54,894 nt of DNA from Candidatus Tokpelaia sp. JSC189 (GCA_003331045.1 QENA01000004.1:1-54894); one strand, 5' to 3'; numbered from the stretch's first letter, positions 36,455 to 46,586 are shown. Notes: generated by a model from the sequence alone, not told the origin. Numbers and translations: made by a program.

Positions 36455-37114
36455 GTGATTCGTTTTGAAAATGTTGGATTGCGCTATGGTATGGGGGCCG
36501 AAGTACTGCGTGATGTTAGCTTTAATATTCCTTCTGGTTCTTTTCAGTTTCTGACCGGCCCTTCAGGTGCGGGGAAGACAACGCTTCTGCGCTTGATGTT
36601 TCTTGCACTCAGGCCAACACGTGGCATCATCACTGTTTTTGACAGGGATACATCGCTATTGGCGTGCAATGAAATGCCTGGACTACGTAAACGTATTGGC
36701 ATTGTCTTTCAAGATTTTCGCCTGCTGGATCATATGACAACCTATGAAAATGTATCGCTACCGCTGCATGTACGTGGGCGTGAGGAAGCTAGTTATCGTG
36801 CCGAGGTAGAAGAGCTTTTGCATTGGGTCGGACTGGGAGATCGTATGAATGTTTTGTCGCCTGTTCTTTCCGGTGGGGAAAAGCAGCGTGCAGCGATTGC
36901 CCGTGCTCTGATCGACCAGCCAGAAATCCTACTGGCCGACGAGCCGACCGGCAATGTTGATCCGCCGCTTGCACACCGTCTCCTTAGACTTTTTATTGAA
37001 CTTAACCGCCTCGGTACAGCGGTTGTCATTGCAACTCATGATCTTAACCTGATGGATCAGGTAGATGTCCGCCGGATGATTCTGGATAGCGGAAGGTTGG
37101 CAATTTATGACTGA
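36455..37114 (+). CDS. ftsE: Cell division ATPase FtsE
   Basis: FtsE is the ATPase of the FtsEX complex, which controls cell-wall hydrolases at the septum. The 219 aa ABC protein has Walker A (GPSGAGKTT), the signature LSGGEKQRAAIARAL and Walker B (ILLADEPTGNVD). The start is GTG at 36455. It overlaps ftsX by 8 bp. Confidence 0.96.
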   Translation: MIRFENVGLRYGMGAEVLRDVSFNIPSGSFQFLTGPSGAGKTTLLRLMFLALRPTRGIITVFDRDTSLLACNEMPGLRKRIGIVFQDFRLLDHMTTYENVSLPLHVRGREEASYRAEVEELLHWVGLGDRMNVLSPVLSGGEKQRAAIARALIDQPEILLADEPTGNVDPPLAHRLLRLFIELNRLGTAVVIATHDLNLMDQVDVRRMILDSGRLAIYD

Positions 37115-38081
37115 GCGGTGGGTACACAGACAGAAACGACTGCGTGGGCGCAGGAAAAGAATGGATTTTGCACCTATTGTGCCTGAAGGTGATGTGCGTA
37201 GCTTTGCTCTTGCTGTTGTGATTGCCATCATGACATTTTTTGCAAGTCTGACGCTAGGCGGGATGAATCTTATTCATACTTTGGCTTACAATTGGAAAAA
37301 TCAGATTTCACGGGAGGCGACAATACAGATTCATCCTGCCGAAGGAATGGATATGGAAAAAGCGTTGGATGAAGCTGTGATTATTATCAAATCTTTTGCT
37401 GGTATTACAGATGCGCATATTATCAGCCGTGCAGAAACGGAGCAGTTGCTTGAGCCTTGGCTTGGCAGCGGCTTTGATATAGATGCACTACCCGTTCCAA
37501 GGCTGATTGTTGTGACATTGCAGGAAGGAATACTGCTTGATTTCGAGGGTATTCGTGATGCTCTGGTACAGAATATTCCGAGTGCACGTTTTGATAATCA
37601 CAAAATATGGGTTGCCCGTCTTGTATCTATGGCACAGGGGACGATGGCTATAGGTATTGTTGTTTTTTTGCTTGTGCTGTTAGCAATGGTCCTGAGCATT
37701 GTGTTTGCAACGCGTGGTGTATTGTCCAGCAATGGGCATATTGTTGAAGTGCTTTATTTTATCGGTGCAGATGCTGGTTTTATCGCACGTCAGTTTGACT
37801 GCTGTTTTTTGCGTACAGGACTAAAGGGGGCATTCATCGGCGGTTTTTGTGCAATTGTCATGTTCTTTTTGGGTTCTGCTTGGCAAGCCTATAATATGAC
37901 CACGCTGGAGAGTAGTCAGATGGCTGTTTTGTTTGGTAATTTTTCAATGGGCTGGATCAGCCTTGCCGAAATTCTTGTTCTTATCATTTTTGTTTCAATA
38001 CTGACAATGTTTACCAGCCACTATACAGTTGTTCACCAGTTGCATGAAATTGATAAAAGAGAAACAGCTTATTTTCAATAA
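37107..38081 (+). CDS. ftsX: Cell division membrane protein FtsX
   Basis: FtsX is the membrane partner of FtsE. The 324 aa product has an N-terminal membrane segment (about residues 30-55), an extracytoplasmic domain and three C-terminal membrane segments in the FtsX permease arrangement. It overlaps ftsE, so the pair is translationally coupled. Confidence 0.93.
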   Translation: MTERWVHRQKRLRGRRKRMDFAPIVPEGDVRSFALAVVIAIMTFFASLTLGGMNLIHTLAYNWKNQISREATIQIHPAEGMDMEKALDEAVIIIKSFAGITDAHIISRAETEQLLEPWLGSGFDIDALPVPRLIVVTLQEGILLDFEGIRDALVQNIPSARFDNHKIWVARLVSMAQGTMAIGIVVFLLVLLAMVLSIVFATRGVLSSNGHIVEVLYFIGADAGFIARQFDCCFLRTGLKGAFIGGFCAIVMFFLGSAWQAYNMTTLESSQMAVLFGNFSMGWISLAEILVLIIFVSILTMFTSHYTVVHQLHEIDKRETAYFQ

Positions 38082-38206
38082 AACCTGTTAATTTTTGGGA
38101 GAATATTATTTCTGGTAATATAGCCATAATGTGATTGTGCTGGATTATGCCATTGGCCAGGATGAGCAGAGCGTGATTCGGTTAGGCAGGGAACCGGAGG
38201 AACAGG

Positions 38207-38887
38207 ATGCAGGAATGCAAGAAAAAGGACTGCATGTGTGTGTTCAAATCCTGTCAATATCTGTACCGAAGGTTTTTGAAACGCTGGCCTCCAATGATGC
38301 TGGTTGCTATTTTTTGTCTTGTTATCTTTATTGTGGATTTTGCTTCTTTTAGTGAAAAGATAAACACGCTTAAATCGCCTGTGCCGCTAAAGACTGCAGA
38401 TGGCATTATTGTGTTCACTGGCGGCTATGCCCGGCTGGAAACTGGTCTGAGGTTACTTGAAGAAGGTAAAGGGCGCAAATTGCTTATTAGTGGCGTTAAC
38501 CCGAAAACCGGGCGGGATGTTCTGATTCGAGCAATTCATGCAGATCCACAGCTTTTCGAGTGTTGTGTGGATCTTGGCCGTGAAGCATTGAACACAATCG
38601 GCAATGCCGAGGAAAGTACCTACTGGGTTGCAAAAAACAATTATCATCGGGTTTTTATTGTTACCAATGCGTATCATATGCCACGTAGTTTGAGTGAACT
38701 CAAACGCAAGATGCCAAGTATAGAGCTTATTCCCTATCCTGTTGAGCAGAATAATGGTGAGGCGGAAAGTTGGTGGCAGTTTTTTGAATGGCTGCGAATC
38801 CTTATGGTGGAATATATAAAATTTTTGGGTGTATCTATCCGTAATTCTCTTGACATAATAGCCTCTGTTAAATTTCTGGTGTCTTAA
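38207..38887 (+). CDS. YdcF/SanA-like DUF218 membrane protein
   Basis: The 226 aa product has a Cys-rich N-terminus, one membrane segment (about residues 31-50) and a DUF218 domain (TADGIIVFTGGYARLETGLRLLEEGKGRKLLISGVNP, then ESTYWVAKNNYHRVFIVTNAYHMPRS). Members such as ElyC and SanA act in cell-envelope maintenance; the exact reaction is not known. A GGAGG site precedes ATG 38207. It follows ftsX by 125 bp, as in many rhizobia, which suggests a link to cell-wall work at division. It converges with macB and overlaps its end by 4 bp. Confidence 0.85.
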   Translation: MQECKKKDCMCVFKSCQYLYRRFLKRWPPMMLVAIFCLVIFIVDFASFSEKINTLKSPVPLKTADGIIVFTGGYARLETGLRLLEEGKGRKLLISGVNPKTGRDVLIRAIHADPQLFECCVDLGREALNTIGNAEESTYWVAKNNYHRVFIVTNAYHMPRSLSELKRKMPSIELIPYPVEQNNGEAESWWQFFEWLRILMVEYIKFLGVSIRNSLDIIASVKFLVS

Positions 38888-40857
38888 TCTCGGGAAAGGG
38901 CTTCTACAGGGTCCAGCTTTGAGGCATTGCGCGCAGGCAGATAGCCAAAGGCAATGCCGATAATTGTTGAAAAAATAAAAGCTGTGATGATGGATGATAG
39001 GGAATAAGCCAGTTTGAAAGACGCATCGGCAAGATCAAAGATCATGCCGACTGCAAGTCCGAGCAAAATACCGAGGGTACCGCCAATCAGGCAGACAAGA
39101 ACTGCTTCTATCAGAAATTGCTGTAGGATATCTCCCTGACGAGCACCAACCGCCATGCGTACACCGATTTCATTGATTCGTTCCGAGACAGTCACCAGCA
39201 TGATATTCATGACGCCGATTCCGCCAACAATTAGTGAAATCAGTGCAATAGAGACAACAAGCAGAGTCAGCACTTGGGTGCTCTGCATAACCTGTTCACG
39301 GAATTCTTCACTATTGCGAATAAAGAAATCTTCGGTTCCATGACGTGTAATGAGAAAACGTTTTACAGCAGCTTCTGCTAGGCGGGAATCGACATCGTCG
39401 GCAACAAGCACCGTGATGGAGCGGACAGTTGTATTGCCTAGGAATCGTGTTTGCAGCGTTGTATAGGGTAGATAAAGATACAGGGCATCGCTGCTTGGAC
39501 CGTATTTCTGCATTTCAATAATGCCGATAATGTGTGCCGCTACCTTGCCGACCAGAACGATCTGGCCAATCGGGTTTTCTCCATTGGGAAAAAGAGTTCG
39601 AACGGCATCTTTTTCAAGCACAAGATCAAGGCTGCGGTTTGCGACACTTTCCGCATCAAAAAGGTGCCCTTCAATCAACTTGGCGCCTTGGGCGGTAAAA
39701 AACTGGTCACTGACACCCGAGATCGATGCATTGGCCTCAATAGAGCCACACCGTACTGTGCTTGATATGGCAACCATAGGTGTGACAGCAGCAGCATAAG
39801 GTTGTTCTGCAAGAGCCTTGGCATCGGCGTCAACCAGTGTTGTCACTTTAGCTGCGCGTACGTCGGCCATGCTTTTTCCGGCGAAGATCGTCAGTGTATT
39901 GGTGCCAAGCCGGTTGATATTTTCAAGAATCTGTTTTTGTGTTCCGTTTCCAAGCGCAACCATGGAAATAACGGCAGCGATGCCGATAATCACGCCGAGC
40001 ATAGTCAGAAAGGTCCGCATACGGTGGGCATTCATCGACAGAAGAGCCATGCGGAATGCCTCGCCAAAGCGATCAATCAATGAACGCCAGAAGCTAATTT
40101 TGTGCCGCGAAAGAACATATTCCACATTAATATTTTCTCGGCTTGGTATTGTTTCAAGCAGCTTTCTGGTACAGTCAGAGAGAATTTTCCCATCGCTGAT
40201 TTCGATAATGCGCTCTGTGCGTCTGGCAATAGCCATATCATGGGTAACAATGATAATTGTATGGCCTTCGGCATGCAGTTCTTCCAGAATGCGTAGAACG
40301 TCTTCACCATTGTTTTTGTCAAGCGCTCCGGTTGGTTCATCTGCAAGAATAACCTGTGCATCATTCATCAGTGCCCGGGCAATGGATATGCGTTGTTGTT
40401 GGCCGCCCGAAAGCTGGCTGGGCCTATGGTGAATCCTCTCACCCATGCCAAGCCGTTCAAGTAGAATGCGTGCCCGTTTCTTGCGTTCAGCCGGCGGCTG
40501 ATTGGCATAGATGGCCGGGATTTCCACATTGCCGAGAGCTGTGAGTTCTCCAAGCAAATGATAGCGCTGAAAGATAAAACCAAAATGGTTACGCCGCAGT
40601 TCTGACAGCTGGTCAGCATCAAGTGCGACTGTTTCCCGGTCTGAGATACGGTAGCTGCCGTGTGAAGGTCGATCAAGGCAGCCAAGAATATTCATCAATG
40701 TGGATTTTCCTGAGCCCGACGCACCAACAATTGCCACCATTTCTCCACACCGGATGGTAAAATTAATGCCCTTGAGAACACTCATTGTTGTTTCTCCGGC
40801 AGAAAAATTTCGCCAGATATCTTTCAGGATTATAAGCTCTTGCTGGTTCTTGGTCAT
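38884..40857 (-). CDS. macB: MacB-type ABC exporter
   Basis: The 657 aa product fuses an N-terminal ATPase domain (Walker A GASGSGKST, signature LSGGQQQRISIARAL, Walker B VILADEPTGALD) to a C-terminal MacB/FtsX permease with a periplasmic core domain and four membrane segments. With MacA and an outer-membrane channel it exports macrolides, peptides or other envelope substrates. macA lies 6 bp upstream on the same strand. The usual outer-membrane partner appears broken upstream (42118-42697). Confidence 0.94.
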   Translation of the reverse strand: MTKNQQELIILKDIWRNFSAGETTMSVLKGINFTIRCGEMVAIVGASGSGKSTLMNILGCLDRPSHGSYRISDRETVALDADQLSELRRNHFGFIFQRYHLLGELTALGNVEIPAIYANQPPAERKKRARILLERLGMGERIHHRPSQLSGGQQQRISIARALMNDAQVILADEPTGALDKNNGEDVLRILEELHAEGHTIIIVTHDMAIARRTERIIEISDGKILSDCTRKLLETIPSRENINVEYVLSRHKISFWRSLIDRFGEAFRMALLSMNAHRMRTFLTMLGVIIGIAAVISMVALGNGTQKQILENINRLGTNTLTIFAGKSMADVRAAKVTTLVDADAKALAEQPYAAAVTPMVAISSTVRCGSIEANASISGVSDQFFTAQGAKLIEGHLFDAESVANRSLDLVLEKDAVRTLFPNGENPIGQIVLVGKVAAHIIGIIEMQKYGPSSDALYLYLPYTTLQTRFLGNTTVRSITVLVADDVDSRLAEAAVKRFLITRHGTEDFFIRNSEEFREQVMQSTQVLTLLVVSIALISLIVGGIGVMNIMLVTVSERINEIGVRMAVGARQGDILQQFLIEAVLVCLIGGTLGILLGLAVGMIFDLADASFKLAYSLSSIITAFIFSTIIGIAFGYLPARNASKLDPVEALSRD

Positions 40858-40863
40858 GAAAAA

Positions 40864-42060
40864 TCACCGCATCCTGATACTACGGCTGGAACTGCCCGAG
40901 ACTATTCCATCACTCGATCCTGTAATCACCCTATCAATTTCATCAAGACCCGAAAGAACTTCAGCCATCACTTTGTTATTAATACCAATTGTTACTTTTT
41001 TCTCGATTATTTGTCCTTTGTTTTTCAAGATGCGTACCGTATAGGAGCCATCCTTGTTGCGTGTTCTAAGGCTATCCGTTGGAATAAGGAGTGCATGTTT
41101 AGCTCGTCCCAATATAATGTGGATTTCCGCCGTCATGTAGGTGCGCAGTTCCCCATCAGCATTATCAATATTGAAGATACCCTTATAATAAATCGCCGAT
41201 GAAGTGCCCGAGCTTGATGACGTATTGGCATTGAAGCTGATATCATTGCGAATTGATTCCGGTGCTGGTTCAATGCTTTCAAGTCTGCTCTCATAGCGGC
41301 GGCTGGGGTTTCCAATGACATTGAAATATAGATCTTGACCTGGCTGGACATTGACAATATCAGCTTCGGAAATTTCCGTCTGTACGGTCATGATAGAAAG
41401 ATCTCCCAGAATAACAATGGTCGGTGCTGATTGTACGGCGTTGACATTCTGGCCCTCCTGCACAACAGTCGCCAGCACGGTACCATCAAAAGGGGCTCTA
41501 ACACGGGTATAGTCTAGGTTAACGCGGGCGGTTTCTACATCAACTTTCGACTGAACAATTTGTGCTTTGAGAGCATCAATCTGTGCCATTCGTATCTTGA
41601 CCTGTGCAGAAGCATTATCAAAATCTGCTTTTGAAATGGCATTGCTGCTTATCAGCTTTTTTTGCCGTTCGAGAATTTGCTTGGCTAGTAAAAATTGTGC
41701 TTCCTGCTCGGCCAATTTGGCGCGGTTGTTGGCAAGGGCAGCGTCCTTGTTTTTCAGGTCGTTTTCTTGGGTTGTGGGATCAATTTCAGCAAGCAAATCA
41801 CCTTGTTTCACCTGCGTGCCCGGCACTACCTTCAATGAAATGATCCGACCCGTTGTACGGGCACCGACGGCAACTAGCCGATGCGGTTTGACAGTACCGG
41901 TCGCCAGCACACTGGATTCAATATTTCCTTTTTTGACAGCAACAGTCATATATCTGACATCTTGGACAATCCAAAAGGCTGATCTTATCCATAAGAACAC
42001 GGAGATGAGTATAATAAAGGCGATAAGGGCAATCAGAAGCTTTTTTCTATCATATGCCAT
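40864..42060 (-). CDS. macA: MacA-type periplasmic adaptor
   Basis: The 398 aa product has an N-terminal membrane anchor (about residues 8-28), a lipoyl-like hairpin region (GRIISLKVVPGTQVKQGDLLAEIDPTTQ), a coiled-coil hairpin and a beta-barrel domain, as in MacA/HlyD-family adaptors. It would link MacB to an outer-membrane channel. It is followed directly by macB. The 57 bp in front separate it from the end of a decayed NodT-like gene. Confidence 0.93.
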   Translation of the reverse strand: MAYDRKKLLIALIAFIILISVFLWIRSAFWIVQDVRYMTVAVKKGNIESSVLATGTVKPHRLVAVGARTTGRIISLKVVPGTQVKQGDLLAEIDPTTQENDLKNKDAALANNRAKLAEQEAQFLLAKQILERQKKLISSNAISKADFDNASAQVKIRMAQIDALKAQIVQSKVDVETARVNLDYTRVRAPFDGTVLATVVQEGQNVNAVQSAPTIVILGDLSIMTVQTEISEADIVNVQPGQDLYFNVIGNPSRRYESRLESIEPAPESIRNDISFNANTSSSSGTSSAIYYKGIFNIDNADGELRTYMTAEIHIILGRAKHALLIPTDSLRTRNKDGSYTVRILKNKGQIIEKKVTIGINNKVMAEVLSGLDEIDRVITGSSDGIVSGSSSRSIRMR

Positions 42061-42117
42061 GATCTGTCTTTCTTAATTCCCGCCAGTATGATCTGGTGTA
42101 TTTGGTTGCTGATTGTA

Positions 42118-42697
42118 TCAAAAAAATATCTCAAGACATGGTTTGCAGATGTGTGGGCTGGTTCTGGTATCGATAGCTTCTATCTGATTGATATAGCATA
42201 GCTCTACTGAATAACGGGAGCGTTTGGCAATCAGCAGTTGAAGAAAGCTAGTGTTGCGGGTTTCATACAGTCCGTGTGAAAATTCGAGTGATTTGATCAT
42301 AGGCATCTGGCGCTTCTCTATTGTTGACATTGAGGTCTGAGATGGTGCTGACGGAAGATTTGTCCTGCGTCAGTTTTGCTGTACATTTTTGTGAAACAAG
42401 TGTTTTCCGAGTAAGAGCAACCTGTTTCTGAAGGCTGCGGGCCTCATAATTGGTTGTAATATGATCGATAAGTATCACTATCATTGCCCGTAAATCTTCT
42501 TCTCCAATATCAAGGCCAATTACGTATTAACTCGTACCGAAGAAATCACTTTCCCAAATAGAATCAAGATCAATCAGTTTGTTCAAAAGCGGTTCATTTA
42601 AGCTGGTGCCACCAGCCGGAAAGCTTAAGATAAGCCATACCGGGTTTTCTTCGAGGCTATTGACCAATTTTCTAGAAATAAAAATGAGGCTTTCTAA
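42118..42697 (-). pseudogene. Decayed NodT/TolC-family outer-membrane efflux protein
   Basis: Reading the minus strand from 42697 gives SIWESDFFG, which matches the NodT-family WExDxFG motif, then a stop codon at 42527-42529. The same frame continues with EEDLRAMIVILIDHITTNYEARSLQKQ and STISDLNVNNREAP, matching the NodT helix and the family's SxLDVxRAEAQ segment, and ends at about 42263. A different frame then carries GLYETRNTSFLQLLIAKRSR, like the C-terminal repeat of these proteins, ending at 42118. So the gene has at least one stop and one frameshift, with material missing in the middle and at the N-terminus. It lies just upstream of macA, where the outer-membrane partner of MacAB would be expected. 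Confidence 0.7.
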
Positions 42698-42830
42698 TAT
42701 TTAAGGCTGGCAGGATAGCGTATATATAATCCTCATCTTGCAAACAGATTTCATCTCTTCCTGTAAAGGATTTCTTTATAGAGGAGTATAAATATTCCAT
42801 AATTTCTTCTTTATATAAAGTTTTTGGCAT
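42672..42830 (-). other. Short 52-codon open frame, doubtful
   Basis: An ATG-started frame of 52 codons (MPKTLYKEEIMEYLYSS at its start) lies upstream of, and just overlaps, the NodT relic. It has no clear ribosome site and matches no family I know. It may be chance or part of another decayed gene. Confidence 0.2.
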
Positions 42831-43362
42831 TTCAGCATATTTCCAGAGGAAATACTATAAAATCATAAATTGAACAGAAATTCTCGTGAATTATTTTTCA
42901 TATAGAGATGAAAGATAAATACCCTAAAGTAGGGGAGTTCAGCACCTAGGATGAGTTCAATCCTTGCAGTTGCGATTTGAGCTAGCTAATCTTTGGCACA
43001 AGTAACTCCACTTAAGTGAAGATTTCAGATTCGAGAATTTTCCTGCATCAAATCAATCCAGTTTCTTTGCTTCTGCATATCTCTTCCAGCAGCAAAGCGA
43101 TAGCAATTATTACAATTACTTTCCCTTGTAAGGCTTATTTTGTAAAAATTATTTTAAGATTGTTATCAATTAGGCATTTGATGGACTTGATGCAAGATAT
43201 ACGCAATCTGATCAAGGTCATGATGAAAGTTTATTTATGAGATACCACTTTTAAATTAATGTAACTGACAAGGAAGAATTATTCGCAAGATTAAAATGCT
43301 GTTTGATTCCGAGAGCTATAGGCAGTCTTGAAAAACAGATCTGGCTATCCCCGTTGCTCTTT
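42831..43362. other. AT-rich spacer without recognised gene
   Basis: About 530 bp between the macAB-side relic and ftrD hold no convincing gene. A CACTTAAGTG palindrome lies at about 43008-43017. A 74-codon open frame at 43016-43240 has no family resemblance and is not called. Confidence 0.35.
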
Positions 43363-44754
43363 TTACCAGATCCAGAACATCAGCAGCCATACTGTAATGA
43401 TAGGTACGACTGAAAGGCTGAAAAGGCACAGGGAGGCTATCCACTGACCCATACTCGGCTCATAATGGGCAAGAACACGGGCACCAAGATGAAGACTCCA
43501 CAGACTTGCACCGGCTAGAATAAGGGCGCGTAGACCACCAAGCCACCAGAAGATGATACCGTTATATTGCAGCAGCTTTATGGTGGTTTCTGTTAGCCCT
43601 AGAAAAAGACTCGTCGCAGCAAGTGGTAGAAAAGCTTGGGCAAGATGCTGTTTGAGTATCGCCCCTTTATGGATGAGGAAGGTGACAAAGCTTAGAATGA
43701 GACTGAGAAAACCACCAAAAATCAAGCCGGTACTCAGAATGTAAACAGTAATGCACAAGCCATCAAGCCAATTGAAAGTGTCATTGTTTGTCGGATAATT
43801 TGTTAGCATCCACCATGGCGCAGTAGCACTAAGTGGCCACAAAATATTACGCTCCACTAACCATGTCGCAAGAGTCAGCTTGAACTGTATAAACCACGGA
43901 TTGACTGTCCAGGTAAAGGCACCGATGGCAACACCAATCATGCCGTAGAGCAAAAGGCGCATTTCCCATATATTGCTCTTCTGGACACTATATTTAATGA
44001 TTTCCTCATTACAGGAGCGCGGCTCAAGTGCAATTGCATTGCGGTATCCAGCACAACGCCCACACATATGGCAGGCAGAAATACCATTAAGCTGGCGGAT
44101 GTTAATCATTGGCGGACATTGGGGAGCTGGAGGTACATGGGTATCATACTGGTGCCAGGCTTTTGCATCCGTCTTGAAACTTATCGGTGATAAGCGTGAT
44201 AGAAGATTGAAAACACCGCTGACAGGACAAAGGTAACGACACCATACGCGTGTGCCACGGCCGAAGAAGAAGCCGACAATCATAGCTCCAACAGTTGATC
44301 CACCAAGAATGAGGAGAGTAGCTTGCGCATAATCGTAGACACTAATAAGCTGTCCGTAAATCGTTATAAGGACAAATGCGGTTGAGGGCCAACCTCGCCA
44401 TTTAAGCCAGCGTGGTATGGTTCTATTAAGTTGTACTTTGCGGCTTGCCCATTCGCTTAGAGCCCCTTCCGGACAGAAGATACCACACCACAGGCGGCCG
44501 AACAACAACATGGATAGGATGACGAGAGGCCACCATATACCCCAGAAGACAAACTGGGCAAAAAGAGCGAGATTATTGAGAATATGCGCTTGTCTGGGTG
44601 GCAGTGCCATGAAAGCGGGTATGACGAGAAGAACCAGATAAAACAGGATAATTGTCCATTGAATGATCCGGACAGTGTTGCGGCATCGCTGCATGGCTAG
44701 CCCCAAGGAACGCAAAGAAAGGGAAGGCAGGGAGGATGCAAGAAAATACCGCAT
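43363..44754 (-). CDS. ftrD: FtrD-type polyferredoxin membrane protein
   Basis: The 463 aa product has several membrane segments and NapH-like cysteine motifs: LWCGIFCPEGALSEW, VWCRYLCPVSG and a ferredoxin-type CHMCGRC followed by RSC. In the Brucella FtrABCD system this protein is thought to carry electrons across the membrane to support iron transport. It is the last gene of the four-gene operon, 13 bp after ftrC. Confidence 0.9.
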   Translation of the reverse strand: MRYFLASSLPSLSLRSLGLAMQRCRNTVRIIQWTIILFYLVLLVIPAFMALPPRQAHILNNLALFAQFVFWGIWWPLVILSMLLFGRLWCGIFCPEGALSEWASRKVQLNRTIPRWLKWRGWPSTAFVLITIYGQLISVYDYAQATLLILGGSTVGAMIVGFFFGRGTRVWCRYLCPVSGVFNLLSRLSPISFKTDAKAWHQYDTHVPPAPQCPPMINIRQLNGISACHMCGRCAGYRNAIALEPRSCNEEIIKYSVQKSNIWEMRLLLYGMIGVAIGAFTWTVNPWFIQFKLTLATWLVERNILWPLSATAPWWMLTNYPTNNDTFNWLDGLCITVYILSTGLIFGGFLSLILSFVTFLIHKGAILKQHLAQAFLPLAATSLFLGLTETTIKLLQYNGIIFWWLGGLRALILAGASLWSLHLGARVLAHYEPSMGQWIASLCLFSLSVVPIITVWLLMFWIW

Positions 44755-44767
44755 CTGATTCCACCGT

Positions 44768-45610
44768 CTACCAGGTATTTCCGTTTATGTTTTTCTGGGT
44801 TCCCTCTGACGATAAAATAATGGCTATTACCCAGTATAATAGAAGAGCAGAAATCTCCATCATTGACGGATTTGCGTGATAACCGGTCAGTGATGTAAGG
44901 GCATTGTTGTCAGCCAACAGCCATTGTGTGCTCCATACAGGAGTATCCATAAAGGAATATAGCCATTCTGGTAGGTCATGCGCAGAAAGCTGGCTTGCTG
45001 CTTTATCAAAGGCATTGACCATCATTGCGCCACCAATAAGCAGAAGTACACATTTACTTATACGAAAATACCATTTCCAAGAAATGGCACTTGAGAATTT
45101 TTGCAGAAGGATAAAGGTGAGAATAGCAAGTCCGAAACCGGCCGCACTGCCAAAAATGAAAAGACTGAGTGATGTTCCCTTCTGCTGCATTCCTACCCCG
45201 GCTAGGAATACGACGGTCTCCGAACCTTCACGGGCAACAGCAATCGCCGCAAGCATCATGATACTGAATTGTCTTCGGCGTTTCAAGCTCTCAGTAGCTT
45301 TCGTTTCAAACTGTTTTTTTATGCCGCTTCCATGACGGTGCATCCAGGTAAGCATTTGCAGAATCAGAATACTTGCAAAAATCATCATGAAGGTAAAAAA
45401 CCATTCGCCACCCGGTCCCGAAAACCATTGTCCGATAACGTAGAAAGCTGCAGCCAGAATACCGGCGAGCAATAACCCCAGACCGGTTCCGATCCATAGC
45501 TGGCTGGTTTGTGATGCCAGATTTTCACGCCTGAGCCAAGCATAAAGGATGCCTATAATAAGAAGGGCTTCAACGCTTTCGCGCCAGACGATAAAAAGAG
45601 GTAACTGCAT
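44768..45610 (-). CDS. ftrC: Ftr1-type iron permease FtrC
   Basis: The 280 aa product has seven or so membrane segments and both REXXE iron-binding motifs of the Ftr1/EfeU family: RESVE at residues 10-14 (WRESVEALLIIGIL) and REGSE in the fourth segment (AREGSETVVFLAGV). It transports ferric iron produced by oxidation in the periplasm. It lies between ftrB (6 bp upstream) and ftrD. Confidence 0.95.
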   Translation of the reverse strand: MQLPLFIVWRESVEALLIIGILYAWLRRENLASQTSQLWIGTGLGLLLAGILAAAFYVIGQWFSGPGGEWFFTFMMIFASILILQMLTWMHRHGSGIKKQFETKATESLKRRRQFSIMMLAAIAVAREGSETVVFLAGVGMQQKGTSLSLFIFGSAAGFGLAILTFILLQKFSSAISWKWYFRISKCVLLLIGGAMMVNAFDKAASQLSAHDLPEWLYSFMDTPVWSTQWLLADNNALTSLTGYHANPSMMEISALLLYWVIAIILSSEGTQKNINGNTW

Positions 45611-45616
45611 TATCTC

Positions 45617-45946
45617 TCATTGTTCCTTTGCAATAATATTAAAACCGCCCATTTCCATATGAAATTCATCAATGAAATGATATATCCCGGGTTTCAGCGG
45701 ATGAATAACAACAAAAGATTCGATGCCTAGGCCCAGTACTTTCTCAACACGCAGGGAAAGATTCTCAAACTCTACTGGACTCGTTCCCGTATTCCGCACT
45801 GTGATCTTGAATCTCTGACCTGCGGGAACTTCAATTTCTTTTGGCTCAAATTTTCCATTTGTAATCGTGATAGCGTGATTGGGCAAAGAAGCAGCGTAAG
45901 CTGACCATATCGATAAAAACCAGAAAATTATAAATAAAATACGCAT
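45617..45946 (-). CDS. ftrB: Periplasmic cupredoxin FtrB
   Basis: The 109 aa product has a signal peptide (about residues 1-18) and a cupredoxin-like domain with FEPKEIEVPAGQRFKITVRNTGTSPVEFENL and a closing FHMEMGGFNI segment. In the FtrABCD model it oxidises ferrous iron for the permease. It is 106 bp downstream of ftrA and 6 bp upstream of ftrC. Confidence 0.9.
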   Translation of the reverse strand: MRILFIIFWFLSIWSAYAASLPNHAITITNGKFEPKEIEVPAGQRFKITVRNTGTSPVEFENLSLRVEKVLGLGIESFVVIHPLKPGIYHFIDEFHMEMGGFNIIAKEQ

Positions 45947-46052
45947 TCGAAATATTCTTGCTATTATCCTGTGAGGGGCAAAAGCTAAGCTTTTTAGTTC
46001 TATCGCATTTCTGCAAGCGCTGTGAAAAATTTCACTTCAACAGGAAGGCACT

Positions 46053-46586
46053 CTAGTAGCCACCTTTCTTGCCTGTGCCTGCATACACGAAATCATATTC
46101 GCTGATGCATTGCGTGAACCAAGATTCAACTCCGGTTTCCTTGTCAACATGTCTTCCGAACATTGATTTTTCTGATGGTGGCTGAACAGTGAACTTCAGG
46201 TGATATTTTCCCACCCCCAGCATTTTGATATTATCACCGTAATGTGGGCCATCATTGGCTACCATCGGGTGAAGGATACCTTTCAAGGGTTCACTGCTAC
46301 CCTGTTTGGTTAGTTCATAGGCAATCTGCAGGTAAGGCATCCAGCTACCCTCCTGAAACCCGTTTTTATTATCTTCAGTGGCATGAATATCGGCCTCAAG
46401 ATGAATATCTGACTGGGCAGCCGGCCGCATCATACCGGCCGGTTCCATTTCAACTGGCTGGAGGTAGACTGCTGCAATTTCCATACCGCTGCATAACTGT
46501 GGTTTACCGATCGGATATTCAAGAGCAAGCGTTGGAGATGCGCAGAGAACAAGTAGAAAAGAAATAATATAACGATCCACTTTCAT
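46053..46586 (-). CDS. ftrA: Periplasmic P19-like iron-binding protein FtrA
   Basis: The 177 aa product has a signal peptide (about residues 1-21, ending TLA) and the P19/Tp34 family pattern: KPQLCSGMEIAAVYLQPVEM, then DIHLEADIHATEDNKNGFQEGSWMPYLQIAYEL, then HYGDNIKMLGVGKYHLKF, with the Met and His metal ligands. It binds ferrous iron with copper help and feeds FtrB/FtrC. I use ATG 46586 because an AAGAAG ribosome site precedes it and the signal peptide starts there; an upstream start at 46622 would include the palindrome. Confidence 0.9.
   Translation of the reverse strand: MKVDRYIISFLLVLCASPTLALEYPIGKPQLCSGMEIAAVYLQPVEMEPAGMMRPAAQSDIHLEADIHATEDNKNGFQEGSWMPYLQIAYELTKQGSSEPLKGILHPMVANDGPHYGDNIKMLGVGKYHLKFTVQPPSEKSMFGRHVDKETGVESWFTQCISEYDFVYAGTGKKGGY

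Noticed and set aside
43338-43372. GATCTGG/CCAGATC inverted repeat at the end of ftrD as a terminator
   Set aside because: The loop is long, one arm lies in the coding sequence, and no T-run follows on the minus strand.
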